A DNA stretch of 64,000 bases, taken from NCBI RefSeq assembly GCF_019457515.1, contig NZ_CP080421.1, positions 1,116,001 through 1,180,000 of the forward strand. The letters run 5' to 3'. The notes beneath the pieces were generated by a model, which saw only the letters and a list, made by a program, of their open reading frames with translations, ran no database searches and was not told the DNA's origin. Position numbers and translations under genes: made by a program. This document shows positions 47,633 through 59,544 of the stretch, piece after piece. Within the stretch, counting starts at the first letter, position 1; each line of letters starts with the position of its first letter. Source of the stretch: Shewanella mesophila (lineage in GTDB: Bacteria > Pseudomonadota > Gammaproteobacteria > Enterobacterales > Shewanellaceae).

Positions 47633-47658
47633 AAAACGCCGATATGGCGTTTTTTTTT
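47633..47658 (+). terminator. Intrinsic terminator after dapB
   Basis: AAAACGCC at 47633-47640, loop of 5, GGCGTTTT at 47646-47653 and more T. Confidence 0.92.
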
Positions 47659-47810
47659 ATGGAAAAACACCGTTTATCTATAGACGAAATGATATTTCAC
47701 CTATAGAATTGACGGAATTTGTCAAAATTTCGTATTTAAGCGAAAGTTGGTATCTTAAAAGTAAAATAAAACCCTATTATACAATGGCTTGGCTCTTTTC
47801 GGAGGTCGCG

Positions 47811-48956
47811 TTGACAAAGTCTGCCTTACTCGTACTCGAAGATGGAACCGTATTTACTGGCACTGCAATTGGTGCTGATGGACTGGCAGTTGGTGAAGTT
47901 GTTTTTAACACTTCCATGACTGGTTACCAAGAAATTCTTACGGATCCTTCCTATTCTCGTCAAATCGTTACTTTAACTTATCCCCATATTGGTAACACTG
48001 GAACCAATAGTGAAGATGTTGAATCTGATGCCGTTCATGCATGCGGGTTAATCATTAGAGATCTTCCTCTAATAGCAAGTAACTTCAGAAATCAGCAATC
48101 CCTAAGCGATTACTTGAAAGCTAACAATGTCGTAGGTATTGCCGATATCGATACGCGTAAATTAACGCGTGTTTTAAGGGAAAAAGGGGCACAGGCTGGC
48201 GCAATTTTAGTCGGTGATATGGATGAAGCTAAAGCGCTCGAAGCGGCTAAAGCTTTCCCTGGATTAAAAGGCATGGATCTCGCCAAAGAAGTGACCACAG
48301 ATAAACAATATCAGTGGCGCAGTGGTAGCTGGCGTTTAGTTGGTGGTTTACCTGACGATACTCCAGAATCAGAGTTGAAGTTTAAGGTCGTCGCTTATGA
48401 CTACGGTGTTAAACGCAATATTTTACGCATGCTGGTTGACCGTGGTTGTGATGTGACTGTCGTTCCCGCACAAACACCTGCGAGTGAAGTACTGGCGATG
48501 AACCCAGATGGTGTGTTTTTATCAAACGGCCCAGGTGATCCAGAGCCATGTGATTACGCCATTAGCGCGATTCAAGATATCTTGAAAACTGATATTCCAG
48601 TGTTTGGGATCTGCTTGGGTCACCAATTACTGGCATTGGCTTCAGGTGCAAAAACCTTAAAGATGAAGTTTGGCCATCACGGTGCTAACCACCCTGTGAG
48701 CAATATTGAGCTAGGTAATGTGATGATCACCAGCCAAAACCACGGTTTTGCTGCTGATGAAGCAAGTTTGCCTGCCAACATCAAAGTGACCCATAAATCA
48801 CTGTTTGATGGTTCGTTGCAAGGCATCCATCTTACCGATAAGCCTGCGTTTAGCTTCCAGGGTCACCCTGAAGCGAGTCCAGGTCCTCATGATGCGGCCC
48901 CATTGTTTAATCACTTTATTGAGTTGATTGAACAGTATCGTCACAACGCTAAGTAG
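47811..48956 (+). CDS. carA: Carbamoyl-phosphate synthase small subunit CarA
   Basis: 381 residues starting at a TTG (47811) after GGAGG at 47801-47805. E. coli carA also begins with TTG at the same place. Class I glutamine amidotransferase with the nucleophile Cys in GICLGHQ and the His-Glu pair in [11 protein letters not shown]. It gives ammonia to CarB, making carbamoyl phosphate for arginine and pyrimidines. The frame stays open further upstream to 47709 with no family similarity. An ArgR box was sought but not clear. Confidence 0.95.
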   Translation: MTKSALLVLEDGTVFTGTAIGADGLAVGEVVFNTSMTGYQEILTDPSYSRQIVTLTYPHIGNTGTNSEDVESDAVHACGLIIRDLPLIASNFRNQQSLSDYLKANNVVGIADIDTRKLTRVLREKGAQAGAILVGDMDEAKALEAAKAFPGLKGMDLAKEVTTDKQYQWRSGSWRLVGGLPDDTPESELKFKVVAYDYGVKRNILRMLVDRGCDVTVVPAQTPASEVLAMNPDGVFLSNGPGDPEPCDYAISAIQDILKTDIPVFGICLGHQLLALASGAKTLKMKFGHHGANHPVSNIELGNVMITSQNHGFAADEASLPANIKVTHKSLFDGSLQGIHLTDKPAFSFQGHPEASPGPHDAAPLFNHFIELIEQYRHNAK

Positions 48957-48976
48957 TCCGGGAGAAGGTTTAAGCA

Positions 48977-51900
48977 ATGCCAAAACGTACAGATATAAAA
49001 AGTATTCTAATCCTGGGCGCTGGCCCGATTGTGATTGGTCAAGCATGTGAGTTTGATTACTCTGGAGCTCAGGCCTGTAAAGCCCTGCGTGAAGAGGGTT
49101 ACCGAGTTATTTTGGTTAACTCAAACCCTGCGACTATTATGACTGACCCTGAAATGGCCGATGCAACCTATATCGAGCCTATTCATTGGGAAGTTGTGCG
49201 CAACATTATCGCCAAAGAGCGTCCAGATGCTATTTTACCAACCATGGGTGGTCAAACAGCGTTGAACTGTGCTCTTCGCTTGGAAAGCGAAGGCGTGCTG
49301 GCTGAATTTAATGTCGAGATGATTGGCGCGACCGCCGATGCAATCGATAAGGCTGAAGATCGTAGCCGCTTCGATGAAGCAATGAAAGCGATTGGTCTTG
49401 AGTGCCCGCGTGCAGGTATTGCTCGTAGCATGGAAGATGCTTATGGCGTACTTGAACAAGTGGGATTCCCTTGTATTATTCGCCCATCATTTACCATGGG
49501 TGGTAGCGGCGGTGGTATCGCCTATAACAAGGAAGAGTTTGAAGAGATCTGTTCTCAAGGCCTAGAGCTTTCACCAACCACCGAGCTGCTTATCGATGAG
49601 TCGTTAATTGGTTGGAAAGAGTATGAGATGGAAGTGGTTCGTGACCGTAACGATAACTGTATTATCGTGTGTTCAATCGAAAACTTCGATCCAATGGGTG
49701 TCCATACTGGTGATTCAATCACAGTTGCTCCAGCACAGACGTTAACCGATAAAGAGTATCAGTTGATGCGTAATGCATCACTAGCAGTGCTGCGTGAGAT
49801 CGGTGTTGAAACTGGTGGCTCTAATGTTCAGTTTGGTATCAATCCTGTTGATGGCCGTATGGTTATCATCGAGATGAACCCTCGCGTATCGCGTTCATCG
49901 GCATTGGCATCTAAAGCTACGGGTTTCCCAATTGCTAAGATCGCAGCAAAACTTGCAGTTGGCTTCACCCTTGATGAACTAAGTAACGATATTACTGGAG
50001 GCGCAACACCTGCGTCATTCGAACCAGCTATCGATTACGTAGTAACTAAGGTTCCGCGCTTTAACTTTGAAAAGTTTGCTGGCGCAAACGACCGTCTAAC
50101 CACTCAGATGAAGTCTGTAGGGGAAGTGATGGCCATTGGTCGTACTTTCCAAGAGTCGCTGCAGAAAGCGCTTCGTGGCCTTGAGGTTGGTGTAAACGGT
50201 TTCGATCCAATTATCGACATCGAAGATAATGATGCGCTGTCTCGTATTCGCCACGAGCTTAAAGAACCTGGCGCTGAGCGTATTTGGTATATTGCCGATG
50301 CATTCCGTGCCGGCCTTAGCTTAGAAGATATCTTTAAGCTGACCAATATCGACTCTTGGTTCCTCGTTCAAATTGAAGAGCTGCTTACATTAGAGACACA
50401 AGTTAAAGAATCTGGCATGTCTAGCATGGATAAGGATTTCTTATACAAGCTTAAGCGTAAAGGTTTCGCCGATTCACGTCTTGCTGCACTATTAGGTGTT
50501 AGCGAGTCTGAGATGCGTAAACTGCGTTATCGCCATGAAATCTACCCAGTTTATAAGCGTGTAGACACCTGCGCGGCTGAGTTCTCTACTGATACGGCTT
50601 ATATGTACTCTACTTATGAAGAAGAGTGTGAGGCTAATCCAACAAATCGTGACAAGATCATGGTCATTGGTGGTGGTCCAAACCGTATTGGTCAAGGTAT
50701 TGAGTTCGATTATTGCTGTGTGCATGCGGCGCTAGCGCTTCGTGAAGATGGCTTTGAAACCATTATGGTTAACTGTAACCCAGAGACAGTATCAACCGAC
50801 TATGACACATCAGACAGACTGTATTTCGAATCAATCACACTAGAAGATGTGCTTGAAATCGTGCGTATCGAAAAGCCCAAAGGCGTTATCGTGCAGTATG
50901 GTGGTCAAACACCACTTAAACTGGCTCGTGACTTAGAGGCAGCAGGTGTACCGATTATTGGTACTAGTCCAGATGCCATCGACCGGGCAGAAGACCGTGA
51001 GCGTTTCCAGCAAGCGATTCAACGTCTAGAGATGAAACAGCCAGAAAACGATACTGTGACTACAGTTGAGGGCGCAGTCATTTCTGGTGAACGTATCGGC
51101 TATCCATTAGTGGTTCGCCCATCTTATGTACTTGGTGGCCGCGCAATGGAAATTGTATACGATGAGCAAGATTTGCGTCGTTACTTTAACGAAGCGGTGA
51201 GTGTCTCTAACGCATCACCTGTATTGCTTGACCGTTTCTTAGATAATGCGACCGAAGTCGATATCGATGCCATTTGTGATGGTAAAGATGTTGTCGTCGG
51301 CGCCATCATGGAGCACATTGAGCAGGCAGGCGTTCACTCAGGCGATTCAGGTTGTTCACTACCTCCATATACGCTAAGTCAAGCGATCCAAGATGAGATG
51401 CGTGAGCAAGTAAGAAAGCTTGCAATGGAGCTTGGTGTCGTTGGTTTAATGAACGTGCAGTTTGCGGTTCAAGATAACACCATCTACATGATTGAGGTTA
51501 ACCCTCGCGCCGCTCGCACCGTGCCATTTGTATCGAAAGCGACTGGGGTACCACTTGCTAAGATTGCGGCGCGCGTCATGGCGGGTCAATCACTTGAAGA
51601 GCAAGGTTTCACTGAAGAAGTGATCCCACCTTTCTATTCGGTGAAAGAAGTGGTGTTGCCATTTAATAAGTTCCCAGGTGTCGACCCATTACTCGGCCCT
51701 GAAATGCGCTCTACAGGTGAAGTGATGGGCGTGGGTGATACCTTTGCCGAAGCTTATGCTAAAGCGCAACTTGGTGCGACATCAGAAGTGCCTAAGTCGG
51801 GTCGTGCCCTCTTGTCTGTTCGCAATAGCGACAAGAACCGCGTTGCCGATTTGGCGGCTAAGTTGATAGAGCTTGGTTACGAAATCGATGCTACTCACGG

Positions 51901-52198
51901 CACTGCTGTTGTGTTAGGCGAAGCGGGCATTAATCCTCGTCTCGTGAACAAGGTGCACGAAGGGCGTCCTCATATTCTTGATCGTATCAAGAATGATGAG
52001 TACACCTATATCGTCAATACGACAGAGGGTCGTCAAGCAATTGAAGATTCTCGTCAATTACGCCGCGGCGCTCTGCGTTACAAGGTTAATTACACTACAA
52101 CCTTGAATGCGGCGTTTGCAACCTGTATGGCACATGCGGCAGATGATCGTACCAATGTGACATCGGTACAAGAGCTGCACAAACGCATTAAAGGCTAA
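48977..52198 (+). CDS. carB: Carbamoyl-phosphate synthase large subunit CarB
   Basis: 1073 residues, equal in size to E. coli CarB: two tandem ATP-grasp halves (first with [10 protein letters not shown], second with [17 protein letters not shown]), an oligomerisation domain and a C-terminal allosteric MGS-like domain ending in [11 protein letters not shown]. Starts 20 bases after carA with GGGAGAAGG upstream. Confidence 0.98.
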   Translation: MPKRTDIKSILILGAGPIVIGQACEFDYSGAQACKALREEGYRVILVNSNPATIMTDPEMADATYIEPIHWEVVRNIIAKERPDAILPTMGGQTALNCALRLESEGVLAEFNVEMIGATADAIDKAEDRSRFDEAMKAIGLECPRAGIARSMEDAYGVLEQVGFPCIIRPSFTMGGSGGGIAYNKEEFEEICSQGLELSPTTELLIDESLIGWKEYEMEVVRDRNDNCIIVCSIENFDPMGVHTGDSITVAPAQTLTDKEYQLMRNASLAVLREIGVETGGSNVQFGINPVDGRMVIIEMNPRVSRSSALASKATGFPIAKIAAKLAVGFTLDELSNDITGGATPASFEPAIDYVVTKVPRFNFEKFAGANDRLTTQMKSVGEVMAIGRTFQESLQKALRGLEVGVNGFDPIIDIEDNDALSRIRHELKEPGAERIWYIADAFRAGLSLEDIFKLTNIDSWFLVQIEELLTLETQVKESGMSSMDKDFLYKLKRKGFADSRLAALLGVSESEMRKLRYRHEIYPVYKRVDTCAAEFSTDTAYMYSTYEEECEANPTNRDKIMVIGGGPNRIGQGIEFDYCCVHAALALREDGFETIMVNCNPETVSTDYDTSDRLYFESITLEDVLEIVRIEKPKGVIVQYGGQTPLKLARDLEAAGVPIIGTSPDAIDRAEDRERFQQAIQRLEMKQPENDTVTTVEGAVISGERIGYPLVVRPSYVLGGRAMEIVYDEQDLRRYFNEAVSVSNASPVLLDRFLDNATEVDIDAICDGKDVVVGAIMEHIEQAGVHSGDSGCSLPPYTLSQAIQDEMREQVRKLAMELGVVGLMNVQFAVQDNTIYMIEVNPRAARTVPFVSKATGVPLAKIAARVMAGQSLEEQGFTEEVIPPFYSVKEVVLPFNKFPGVDPLLGPEMRSTGEVMGVGDTFAEAYAKAQLGATSEVPKSGRALLSVRNSDKNRVADLAAKLIELGYEIDATHGTAVVLGEAGINPRLVNKVHEGRPHILDRIKNDEYTYIVNTTEGRQAIEDSRQLRRGALRYKVNYTTTLNAAFATCMAHAADDRTNVTSVQELHKRIKG

Positions 52199-52214
52199 TA
52201 CAATCATTAGCTTT

Positions 52215-52241
52215 AAAAGGCCGCGTAAGCGGCCTTTTTTT
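52215..52241 (+). terminator. Intrinsic terminator after carB
   Basis: AAAAGGCCGC at 52215-52224, loop GTAA, GCGGCCTTTT at 52229-52238, T-run. Confidence 0.95.
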
Positions 52242-52494
52242 ATTCGTAAATATAAGTGATGTGGTCACTAATCTAATGGGGTATTCGCTCTTCTTAGTTG
52301 TCGTACTGGCATATCGATGTGGGACGAAAAACACAGTTCTTTCAATGTTAATGTTATCTCTGCGTGATTCATTAGCATCTAACGCAATCCCAGTATAGAA
52401 TAGATCCATTCCATGCTTTCTTTATACTTAGTCAGTGGCCTTTATCTGGTCAGGCTGGCTAGGATGCTTTTGTTTTAAGGAGACGATCGTTCCT

Positions 52495-52971
52495 ATGAAT
52501 AAGGTTCCGATGACAGTTGTTGGTGCAGAACAACTACGTAAAGAGTTAGATTTTTTAAAGTTTGATAAGCGCCCTAAGATTGCTGAAGCTATCGGTATCG
52601 CAAGAGAGTTGGGCGATCTGAAAGAAAACGCTGAGTACCATGCTGCTCGAGAAGAGCAGGGACTATGTGAGGCTCGTATACGAGACATCGAAGGTAAACT
52701 GTCGAATGTGCAAATTATCGATGTCACTAAGATGGAAAATACGGGGCGAGTGATCTTTGGCACCACTGTGACTATCTTAAATCTCGATACCGAAGAAGAA
52801 TCTAAATATCGCATCGTGGGCGAAGATGAGGCTAATATCAGAGAGAATTTGATTTCGGTGTCATCACCAATAGCGAGAGGTTTAGTGGGCAAATCCGAAG
52901 GTGACGAGGTGACTATCTCTACACCAGGCGGTGTGACCGACTTTGAAATTACAGCGGTTGAATATATCTAA
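52495..52971 (+). CDS. greA: Transcription elongation factor GreA
   Basis: 158 residues, same length as E. coli GreA. N-terminal coiled coil with [16 protein letters not shown] at the tip, carrying the acidic residues that reach the polymerase active centre, and a C-terminal FKBP-like domain. Rescues backtracked RNA polymerase by stimulating transcript cleavage. The ATG at 52495 matches the family start (AAGGAG upstream). The gap 52242-52494 has no other gene I can support. Confidence 0.96.
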   Translation: MNKVPMTVVGAEQLRKELDFLKFDKRPKIAEAIGIARELGDLKENAEYHAAREEQGLCEARIRDIEGKLSNVQIIDVTKMENTGRVIFGTTVTILNLDTEEESKYRIVGEDEANIRENLISVSSPIARGLVGKSEGDEVTISTPGGVTDFEITAVEYI

Positions 52972-52999
52972 ACCATTTTCAGGACAAGACTCGTAAACT

Positions 53000-53028
53000 A
53001 AAAAGCCGCTAATTGATAGCGGCTTTTT
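53000..53028. terminator. Bidirectional terminator between greA and yhbY
   Basis: AAAAAGCCGCTA at 53000-53011, loop ATTGA, TAGCGGCTTTTT at 53017-53028, with T-runs on both strands between convergent genes. Confidence 0.94.
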
Positions 53029-53044
53029 TATGTGGCAAATAGAA

Positions 53045-53344
53045 TTACTTTGCTCTTGGAATGGCAATCTTCATTTCTGGAGATTGACGAAAAAGGACCA
53101 ATACGTGACCGATTAGCTGTACTTTTTCAGCTTGGGTTTCGCGTACGATGGCGTCAACGACTGCATTTTTTAGCTCTCTGTCACCAGAGGCCACTTTCAC
53201 TTTGATTAATTCATGATGAGAGAGTGCATTATCAATTTCAGCCAGTACACCTTCAGTCAGACCATTGGAACCAAGCTGTACAACAGGCTTTAAGTTATGT
53301 GCTAAGCCCTTTAAGTGCTGTTTTTGTTTGGTTGTTAAGTTCAT
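53045..53344 (-). CDS. yhbY: Ribosome assembly RNA-binding protein YhbY (CRM domain)
   Basis: 99 residues, a single CRM domain: KQKQHLKGLAHNLKPVVQLG with the GxxG-like loop, GSNGLTEGV and HHELIKVKV. It associates with the large ribosomal subunit precursor. The ATG at 53344 is chosen over an in-frame TTG at 53353. Divergent from rlmE, as in E. coli. Confidence 0.92.
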   Translation of the reverse strand: MNLTTKQKQHLKGLAHNLKPVVQLGSNGLTEGVLAEIDNALSHHELIKVKVASGDRELKNAVVDAIVRETQAEKVQLIGHVLVLFRQSPEMKIAIPRAK

Positions 53345-53370
53345 TTCTACCAACTTTATGCTGAGTTACT

Positions 53371-53399
53371 GTTGAAAAACCGCTATTCTACCCTCATAT
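53371..53399 (+). promoter_or_regulatory. Sigma-32-like promoter of the rlmE-ftsH operon
   Basis: GTTGAAA at 53371-53377, 14 bases, CCTCATAT at 53392-53399: one mismatch in each box from the heat-shock consensus. The E. coli rlmE-ftsH operon is sigma-32 dependent, which supports it. Confidence 0.75.
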
Positions 53400-53435
53400 A
53401 GCCTTTGTGTAACTTATATTTGTTGCGGATTTTAA

Positions 53436-54065
53436 ATGTCAGGTAAAAAACGAACAGCTAGTTCCTCTCGCTGGATGCAGGAACATTTCGATGATCACTA
53501 TGTAAAGTTATCGCAAAAACGAGGGTTACGTTCGCGTGCCGCGTTTAAAATCGAAGAGATACAACAGAAAGATAAACTTATCCGTCCCGGCATGACTGTC
53601 GTAGATTTAGGGGCTGCGCCTGGTGGATGGTCACAGATCGCAGTCAAATTGGCTGGAGACAAGGGCAAGGTTATCGCTTGCGATATTTTACCTATGGATC
53701 CCATCGTTGGTGTCGACTTTCTGCAAGGCGACTTTCGTGAAGAGAAAGTGCTTGATGCCTTACTTGAAAGAGTTGGCGATGCTAAAGTTGATGTTGTACT
53801 TTCTGATATGGCGCCTAATATGAGTGGTACAGGTGGTGTGGATCAACCGCGCGCCATGTATTTGGTAGAACTAGCGTTAGATATGTGTCATCAAGTGTTG
53901 GCACCTAATGGTAGTTTTGCTGTTAAAGTCTTTCAGGGGGAGGGCTTTGACGAATATATGAAGGCGGTAAAAGAAGCATTTACTACCGTTAAAACACGAA
54001 AGCCAGACTCTTCGCGACCGCGTTCGCGTGAAGTCTATCTTGTGGCGACAGGATACAAGTTGTAG
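53436..54065 (+). CDS. rlmE: 23S rRNA (uridine2552-2'-O)-methyltransferase RlmE
   Basis: 209 residues (E. coli 209). AdoMet loop [14 protein letters not shown], the DMAPNMSG catalytic-Asp region and the [14 protein letters not shown]ys motif show the K-D-K-E type 2'-O-methyltransferase. Modifies U2552 of 23S rRNA late in large-subunit assembly; a heat-shock protein in E. coli. First gene of the operon with ftsH. Confidence 0.96.
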   Translation: MSGKKRTASSSRWMQEHFDDHYVKLSQKRGLRSRAAFKIEEIQQKDKLIRPGMTVVDLGAAPGGWSQIAVKLAGDKGKVIACDILPMDPIVGVDFLQGDFREEKVLDALLERVGDAKVDVVLSDMAPNMSGTGGVDQPRAMYLVELALDMCHQVLAPNGSFAVKVFQGEGFDEYMKAVKEAFTTVKTRKPDSSRPRSREVYLVATGYKL

Positions 54066-54110
54066 TAACCTAACGTCAGTAACCGCAAGACTGTATGAGG
54101 TCTAGTAATT

Positions 54111-56093
54111 TTGAGTGATATGGCAAAAAATTTAATTCTCTGGGTTGTCATCGCCGTTGTGCTGATGTCAGTGTTTCAGGGTTATTCCCCCTCTTCATCA
54201 AATTCGTTGAAGATGGATTATTCCGCATTCTTGGACGATGTTCGTTCAGGGCAGATTAATGCTGTCGAAGTTAAAAGCGACCAACGTACCATTGAGGGTA
54301 CAAAACGAACGGGTGAAAAATTCACTACGATTATGCCTATGTATGATCAAGATTTGATTAATGATCTTGACCGCAAAGGCGTGACCATGAAGGGACAAGA
54401 AGCCGAAGAATCTGGCTTCTTAACTCAGATCTTCATCTCTTGGTTCCCTATGCTACTGCTTATCGGTGTGTGGATATTCTTCATGCGTCAGATGCAAGGC
54501 GGCGGCGGAAAGGGCGCGATGTCATTTGGTAAGAGTAAAGCCAAATTAATGGGTGAAGACCAGATCAAGACGACTTTTGGCGACGTTGCAGGTTGTGATG
54601 AAGCTAAAGAGGACGTTAAAGAACTGGTGGATTACCTCAGAGAGCCAACCAAATTCCAAAAGCTAGGCGGTCGCATTCCTACTGGTGTGTTACTCGTTGG
54701 GCCTCCAGGTACAGGTAAAACCCTACTCGCAAAGGCGATTGCTGGTGAAGCTAAGGTACCTTTCTTTACTATATCTGGTTCAGATTTTGTTGAGATGTTT
54801 GTCGGTGTTGGTGCATCACGTGTGCGTGACATGTTTGAGCAAGCAAAGAAATCAGCGCCGTGTATCATCTTTATCGATGAAATTGATGCTGTAGGCCGCC
54901 AACGTGGTGCCGGTGTCGGTGGTGGTCACGATGAGCGTGAGCAAACATTGAACCAGATGCTCGTCGAGATGGATGGTTTTGAAGGCAATGAAGGTATTAT
55001 CGTTATTGCTGCGACTAACCGCCCAGACGTACTTGATGCAGCATTGCTGCGTCCTGGTCGTTTTGACCGTCAAGTGGTTGTTGGATTGCCTGATGTGCGC
55101 GGTCGTGAACAAATTCTTAAAGTGCATATGCGCAAAGTGCCATTAGCCGATGATGTTAAGGCGAGTGTGATTGCACGTGGTACGCCAGGTTTCTCTGGTG
55201 CGGATTTGGCCAACCTTGTTAACGAGGCTGCGCTATTCGCTGCGCGTGGAAATCGCCGCGTTGTTGGAATGGAAGAGTTTGAAAGTGCTAAAGATAAGAT
55301 CATGATGGGCGCTGAGCGTCGCACTATGGTGATGTCTGAAGACGAGAAAGAGATGACCGCCTATCATGAAGCAGGTCATGCGATTGTGGGCTGCTTAGTA
55401 CCAGAGCATGATCCTGTGCATAAGGTGACTATCATTCCACGTGGTCGTGCGTTGGGTGTTACTTTCTTCCTACCTGAAGCTGACGCCATCAGCCAGAGCC
55501 GAAGAAAGCTTGAGAGTCAGATCTCTGTGGCTTACGGTGGACGCCTCGCTGAAGAGCTTATCTATGGCAGCGAACGCGTATCGACCGGTGCTTCACAAGA
55601 TATTAAGTATGCGACTTCTATTGCGCGTAACATGGTAACTCAGTGGGGCTTCTCTGAAAAACTTGGTCCTGTGCTTTATGCTGAAGATGATAACGAAGTT
55701 TTCCTCGGACGCAGCATGGGTAAATCACAGCATATGTCTGATGAGACTGCCAAAGTGATTGATGATGAAGTTAAGATGATTATCGATAGTAACTATGACA
55801 GAGCCAATAAGTTCCTGACTGATAATATGGATATTCTTCATGCGATGAAAGATGCGCTTATGAAGTATGAGACTCTTGATTCGACTCAGATAGACGATCT
55901 TATGTCTCGCCGAGAAGTTCGTGCTCCAGCTGATTGGAATTTGGACGAAAATGGCAGTAATGGCGATCATAAAGGTGGCAAAGAAGCTGAAGCGGATGTT
56001 AAGGCTGACGATGCTGGTGTTGTAGAGCCTCTGAACGAAGCATCAACTCCAAGCGATAATAAAGGTGTTGATGAGTCTCCAGTGACCAAATAA
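54111..56093 (+). CDS. ftsH: ATP-dependent zinc metalloprotease FtsH
   Basis: 660 residues: two membrane helices (about 7-24 and 106-126), AAA+ domain with Walker A GPPGTGKT at 197-204, and the zinc protease HEAGH at 419-423. Inner-membrane hexamer degrading misassembled membrane proteins, LpxC and sigma-32. The likely start is a TTG at 54111, with TGAGG upstream; an ATG nine bases later gives the shorter form. The acidic, low-complexity C-terminal tail after about residue 610 is longer than in E. coli. Confidence 0.97.
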   Translation: MSDMAKNLILWVVIAVVLMSVFQGYSPSSSNSLKMDYSAFLDDVRSGQINAVEVKSDQRTIEGTKRTGEKFTTIMPMYDQDLINDLDRKGVTMKGQEAEESGFLTQIFISWFPMLLLIGVWIFFMRQMQGGGGKGAMSFGKSKAKLMGEDQIKTTFGDVAGCDEAKEDVKELVDYLREPTKFQKLGGRIPTGVLLVGPPGTGKTLLAKAIAGEAKVPFFTISGSDFVEMFVGVGASRVRDMFEQAKKSAPCIIFIDEIDAVGRQRGAGVGGGHDEREQTLNQMLVEMDGFEGNEGIIVIAATNRPDVLDAALLRPGRFDRQVVVGLPDVRGREQILKVHMRKVPLADDVKASVIARGTPGFSGADLANLVNEAALFAARGNRRVVGMEEFESAKDKIMMGAERRTMVMSEDEKEMTAYHEAGHAIVGCLVPEHDPVHKVTIIPRGRALGVTFFLPEADAISQSRRKLESQISVAYGGRLAEELIYGSERVSTGASQDIKYATSIARNMVTQWGFSEKLGPVLYAEDDNEVFLGRSMGKSQHMSDETAKVIDDEVKMIIDSNYDRANKFLTDNMDILHAMKDALMKYETLDSTQIDDLMSRREVRAPADWNLDENGSNGDHKGGKEAEADVKADDAGVVEPLNEASTPSDNKGVDESPVTK

Positions 56094-56129
56094 CTTGGTT
56101 TATTGAATTCGCGCGTACTAAAAATAATA

Positions 56130-56151
56130 GAAAACCCCGAAAGGGGTTTTC
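56130..56151 (+). terminator. Hairpin after ftsH
   Basis: GAAAACCCC at 56130-56138, loop GAAA, GGGGTTTTC at 56143-56151. A GNRA-type loop; the T-run lies inside the stem. Confidence 0.85.
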
Positions 56152-56344
56152 TCGTTTAAGACTGGTTAGTTCAATAAATCACTAGTTCGATTTTTTGAAA
56201 AGGATCATATCAATCCTGTTGATCACCGAATAATTCTTCATCGTCGAAATGCGTTTTTATCCTGTGGTAAATCATGTCATCAGGATATCTTGTTATTTCA
56301 ATTGATGATTCAGCCTATTGTTGATTGTTGTCGAGGAAAATCTT

Positions 56345-57181
56345 TTGCAGTTAGTTAGCGGACAGAAAAAAATATTGCTCAATCGCCCACATGTTATGGG
56401 GATTTTGAATGTGACACCTGACTCATTTTCTGATGGTGGTCAACACAATAGCTTCGAGCGTGCCTGTCGGCACGCAGATGCAATGGTCTCCCAAGGCGCC
56501 AGTTTTATCGATATTGGTGGTGAGTCAACTCGGCCAGGTGCCGCCGATGTTACTCTTGAACAGGAGTTAGATAGGGTTATTCCACTAGTCGAATATGTCA
56601 GTGCAAATCATGATGTATGGATATCGGTCGATACAAGTAAGCCGAAAGTGATGCAAGAGGCGGTTGATAATGGCGCTCACCTTATTAATGATGTTAGGGC
56701 ACTGCAGGAACCTGGCGCCTTAGCCACCGCAGCCAAGCTGAACGTACCTATTTGTTTAATGCATATGCAGGGGCAACCAAGAACTATGCAGCAATCGCCA
56801 GCGTATGGTGATATCGTTGTGGATATTGTGCAGTTTTTTGATGCGCGGATTAAAGCATGTGAAGCACAAGGCATCGACCGTTCTCAGATTATCTTAGATC
56901 CAGGCTTTGGTTTTGGTAAAACACTTGCTAACAATTATGAATTGCTGAATCGATTGGCTGAATTTAACTGTTTTGAGCTCCCCTTGTTAATCGGGCTTTC
57001 AAGAAAGAGTATGATAGGGCAACTTTTACAAGCCGATGTTAATGAGCGCTTAGCGGGTAGTCTAGCCGCTGCAATGTTAAGTGTTCAGCAAGGAGCAAAT
57101 ATTCTTCGTGTGCATGATGTCAAAGAGACAGTCGATATGCTTAAAGTGATGCACGCAACCACTCATTTTGAGTCGCTATAA
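56345..57181 (+). CDS. folP: Dihydropteroate synthase FolP
   Basis: 278 residues with VMGILNVTPDSFSDGG, IDIGGESTRPGA and LDPGFGFGK, ending near RVHDVKETVDML. Condenses p-aminobenzoate with the pterin pyrophosphate and is the sulfonamide target. The start is a TTG at 56345, 7 bases after GAGGA (56333-56337), and agrees with E. coli length; the frame extends to another TTG at 56318. Followed by glmM, as in E. coli. Confidence 0.95.
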   Translation: MQLVSGQKKILLNRPHVMGILNVTPDSFSDGGQHNSFERACRHADAMVSQGASFIDIGGESTRPGAADVTLEQELDRVIPLVEYVSANHDVWISVDTSKPKVMQEAVDNGAHLINDVRALQEPGALATAAKLNVPICLMHMQGQPRTMQQSPAYGDIVVDIVQFFDARIKACEAQGIDRSQIILDPGFGFGKTLANNYELLNRLAEFNCFELPLLIGLSRKSMIGQLLQADVNERLAGSLAAAMLSVQQGANILRVHDVKETVDMLKVMHATTHFESL

Positions 57182-57245
57182 CGCGGTCATAATAACACTT
57201 TTGTAAATGTAGACGTCCTTACTATGGGCGTAAGAGGTTAACATC

Positions 57246-58577
57246 GTGAGAAAATTTTTTGGTACCGATGGCATTCGGGGCAAGGTGGGTTCTGGGAAAA
57301 TGACACCAGAACTGGCGTTAAAATTAGGTTGGGCTGCAGGTCGTGTGCTTTCACGCTCAGGTACCAACAAAGTCATCATCGGCAAGGATACGCGGATTTC
57401 TGGTTATCTATTCGAATCGGCAATGGAGGCCGGTCTGTCGGCGGCAGGGTTGAATGTTATGCTAATGGGGCCAATGCCAACGCCCGCAGTCGCTTATCTT
57501 ACGCGTACTTTTAGAGCTGAAGCAGGGGTGGTGATCAGCGCATCTCATAATCCCTATTATGATAACGGCATAAAGTTCTTCTCAAGCGATGGCAGCAAAT
57601 TAGATGATGCCATCGAGCTCGAAATAGAGGCAGAGCTTGAAAAACCGCTCACCTGCGTAGAATCTCATCTATTAGGCAAAGTCTCCCGTATAGAAGATGC
57701 TCCTGGTCGATACATTGAGTATTGCAAAGGTAACTTTCCCGCAGATCATACACTTAAGGGGTTAAAGATTGTGGTTGATTGCGCTCATGGCGCAACTTAT
57801 CACATTGCGCCTAACGTGTTTAGAGAGCTGGGCGCCGACGTTGTTGTGATTGGTACAGCGCCTAATGGGATCAATATTAACCATGAAGTGGGCGCTACTT
57901 CGATGGGTAAAATTCGTGAAACCGTCATTGCCGAAAAGGCTGATTTAGGTATCGCGCTCGATGGTGATGGCGATCGTATTATGATGGTTAATCGACACGG
58001 CAAGGTTATCGATGGGGACGAAATTCTTTATATTCTGGCCTGTGATGCCCAAGACCGAGGTATCTTACAAGGTGGGATCGTCGGAACTTTAATGTCCAAC
58101 TTAGGCTTGGAGTTAGCCCTAAAAGCGCGTGATATTCCGTTTGCGAGATCTAAAGTTGGCGATCGTTATGTGATGGAACTGCTTAAGAAAAACGCATGGC
58201 GAATTGGTGGGGAGAACTCGGGTCACATACTCAATCTTGATCATGGAACAACAGGTGATGGCATCGTTGCTGGGATCCTTGTCCTCGCCGCAATGTGTCG
58301 TAAGAAGGCGACACTCGAAGAGTTAACCGAAGGGATAAAGATGTTACCTCAAGTCTTGGTGAACGTTCGCTTCGAAGGTAATCATAATCCGCTTGCGGCA
58401 GAAAGTGTTTTAGCCGCACAAGCTGAGGTTGAGAAGCAGCTTGGCGAGCGTGGTCGTGTTCTATTGCGAAAATCAGGAACCGAACCGCTTATCCGTGTCA
58501 TGGTGGAGGGTGATGTAGCTAGCGATGTGACTCATCATGCGAACGTTATCGCCGATGCGATAAGAGCGTTAGTTTAG
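57246..58577 (+). CDS. glmM: Phosphoglucosamine mutase GlmM
   Basis: 443 residues with catalytic Ser100 in ISASHNP, metal loop DGDGDR, GGENSGH sugar-binding loop and a C-terminal [15 protein letters not shown] phosphate-binding motif. Converts glucosamine-6-phosphate to the 1-phosphate for UDP-GlcNAc. Starts with GTG at 57246. Sixty-four bases after folP and probably in the same operon. Confidence 0.96.
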   Translation: MRKFFGTDGIRGKVGSGKMTPELALKLGWAAGRVLSRSGTNKVIIGKDTRISGYLFESAMEAGLSAAGLNVMLMGPMPTPAVAYLTRTFRAEAGVVISASHNPYYDNGIKFFSSDGSKLDDAIELEIEAELEKPLTCVESHLLGKVSRIEDAPGRYIEYCKGNFPADHTLKGLKIVVDCAHGATYHIAPNVFRELGADVVVIGTAPNGININHEVGATSMGKIRETVIAEKADLGIALDGDGDRIMMVNRHGKVIDGDEILYILACDAQDRGILQGGIVGTLMSNLGLELALKARDIPFARSKVGDRYVMELLKKNAWRIGGENSGHILNLDHGTTGDGIVAGILVLAAMCRKKATLEELTEGIKMLPQVLVNVRFEGNHNPLAAESVLAAQAEVEKQLGERGRVLLRKSGTEPLIRVMVEGDVASDVTHHANVIADAIRALV

Positions 58578-58598
58578 GTCGATTATTATTTTTGAATA

Positions 58599-58631
58599 AC
58601 AGGATTTAATCTTCCCATGGTTAAATCCTGT
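58599..58631 (+). terminator. Inverted repeat after glmM
   Basis: ACAGGATTTAA at 58599-58609 pairs with TTAAATCCTGT at 58621-58631, loop 11, weak T-tail. Confidence 0.7.
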
Positions 58632-58758
58632 CCTTTATCGATGAATTAAGGATAAAAAGTAGACGGGTAGACGGTTTATCGCAAAAATTCGGTATTTAGG
58701 TATTGTAAGTTAACAAGTGGTTCGCTATTATTCACGCCGCTTTCAGGAGGAGACAGTG

Positions 58759-59541
58759 ATGGCACTTAGACGTCCAATGGTCGCTGGGAACTGGAAAATG
58801 AATGGCACGGCGCAATTAGCGCAAGAGCTATTTACCAAGTTCGCTAATAAGCTTCAAAATGATTCTGCGGAAGTAGTCTTATGTCCGCCTAGTATATTTC
58901 TAGAAAGTGTACGTCAGCAGCTAGATGCTAACAAAGAAGCCTTAAATGGTTGTCTTGTCCGGATGGGCGCACAAAACCTTAGTCAACATGAGTTTGGTGC
59001 TTATACTGGTGAAGTGTCTGGGCAGATGTTGTCAGATTCAGGATGTCGATATGTTATTATTGGTCACTCCGAACGTCGTCGTATGTACGGCGAGACAAGC
59101 GATATAGTGGCGGAGAAGTTCGCCGCAGCACAAAAGCACGGTTTGACCCCAATACTCTGTGTTGGTGAGTCTGGTCCGGCTCGTGAAGCAAGACGCACCT
59201 TTGAGGTGATTGCTGAAGAGTTAGACGTGGTCATTGAAAAAAATGGCACCATGGCTTTTGATAACGCGATTATCGCCTACGAGCCTTTATGGGCAGTGGG
59301 TACAGGTAAGAGCGCTACGCCAGAGCAGGCACAGGAAGTTCATGCGTTTATTCGCAAACGCCTCTCTGAAGTTTCTCCATTTATTGGGGAGAATATCAGG
59401 ATTTTGTACGGTGGTAGCGTAACACCGAGTAATGCAGCAGATCTATTTGCTCAGCCTGATGTAGATGGTGGACTGATAGGCGGTGCAAGCTTAAACTCTA
59501 CCGAGTTTTTAAGTTTATGTTCGATAGCAATGAGCGCATAA
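58759..59541 (+). CDS. tpiA: Triosephosphate isomerase TpiA
   Basis: 260 residues. N11, K13 (GNWKMNG), H103 (GHSERR) and E175 (AYEPLWAVGTGK) form the active site, with GGS near 215-220. Interconverts dihydroxyacetone phosphate and glyceraldehyde 3-phosphate. ATG at 58759 follows AGGAGGAGA; the earlier in-frame start at 58717 lacks support. Starts the tpiA-secG unit. Confidence 0.97.
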   Translation: MALRRPMVAGNWKMNGTAQLAQELFTKFANKLQNDSAEVVLCPPSIFLESVRQQLDANKEALNGCLVRMGAQNLSQHEFGAYTGEVSGQMLSDSGCRYVIIGHSERRRMYGETSDIVAEKFAAAQKHGLTPILCVGESGPAREARRTFEVIAEELDVVIEKNGTMAFDNAIIAYEPLWAVGTGKSATPEQAQEVHAFIRKRLSEVSPFIGENIRILYGGSVTPSNAADLFAQPDVDGGLIGGASLNSTEFLSLCSIAMSA

Positions 59542-59544
59542 AAT

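Noticed and set aside
47659..47810. Arginine boxes or pyrimidine attenuator before carA
   Set aside because: No pair of 18-base ARG boxes and no leader hairpin with T-run could be seen.
52188..52409. 73-codon minus-strand frame in the carB-greA gap
   Set aside because: It overlaps the carB terminator hairpin, has no ribosome site and resembles no family.
52428..52892. 154-codon minus-strand frame over greA
   Set aside because: Antisense shadow; greA on the plus strand is a clear family member.
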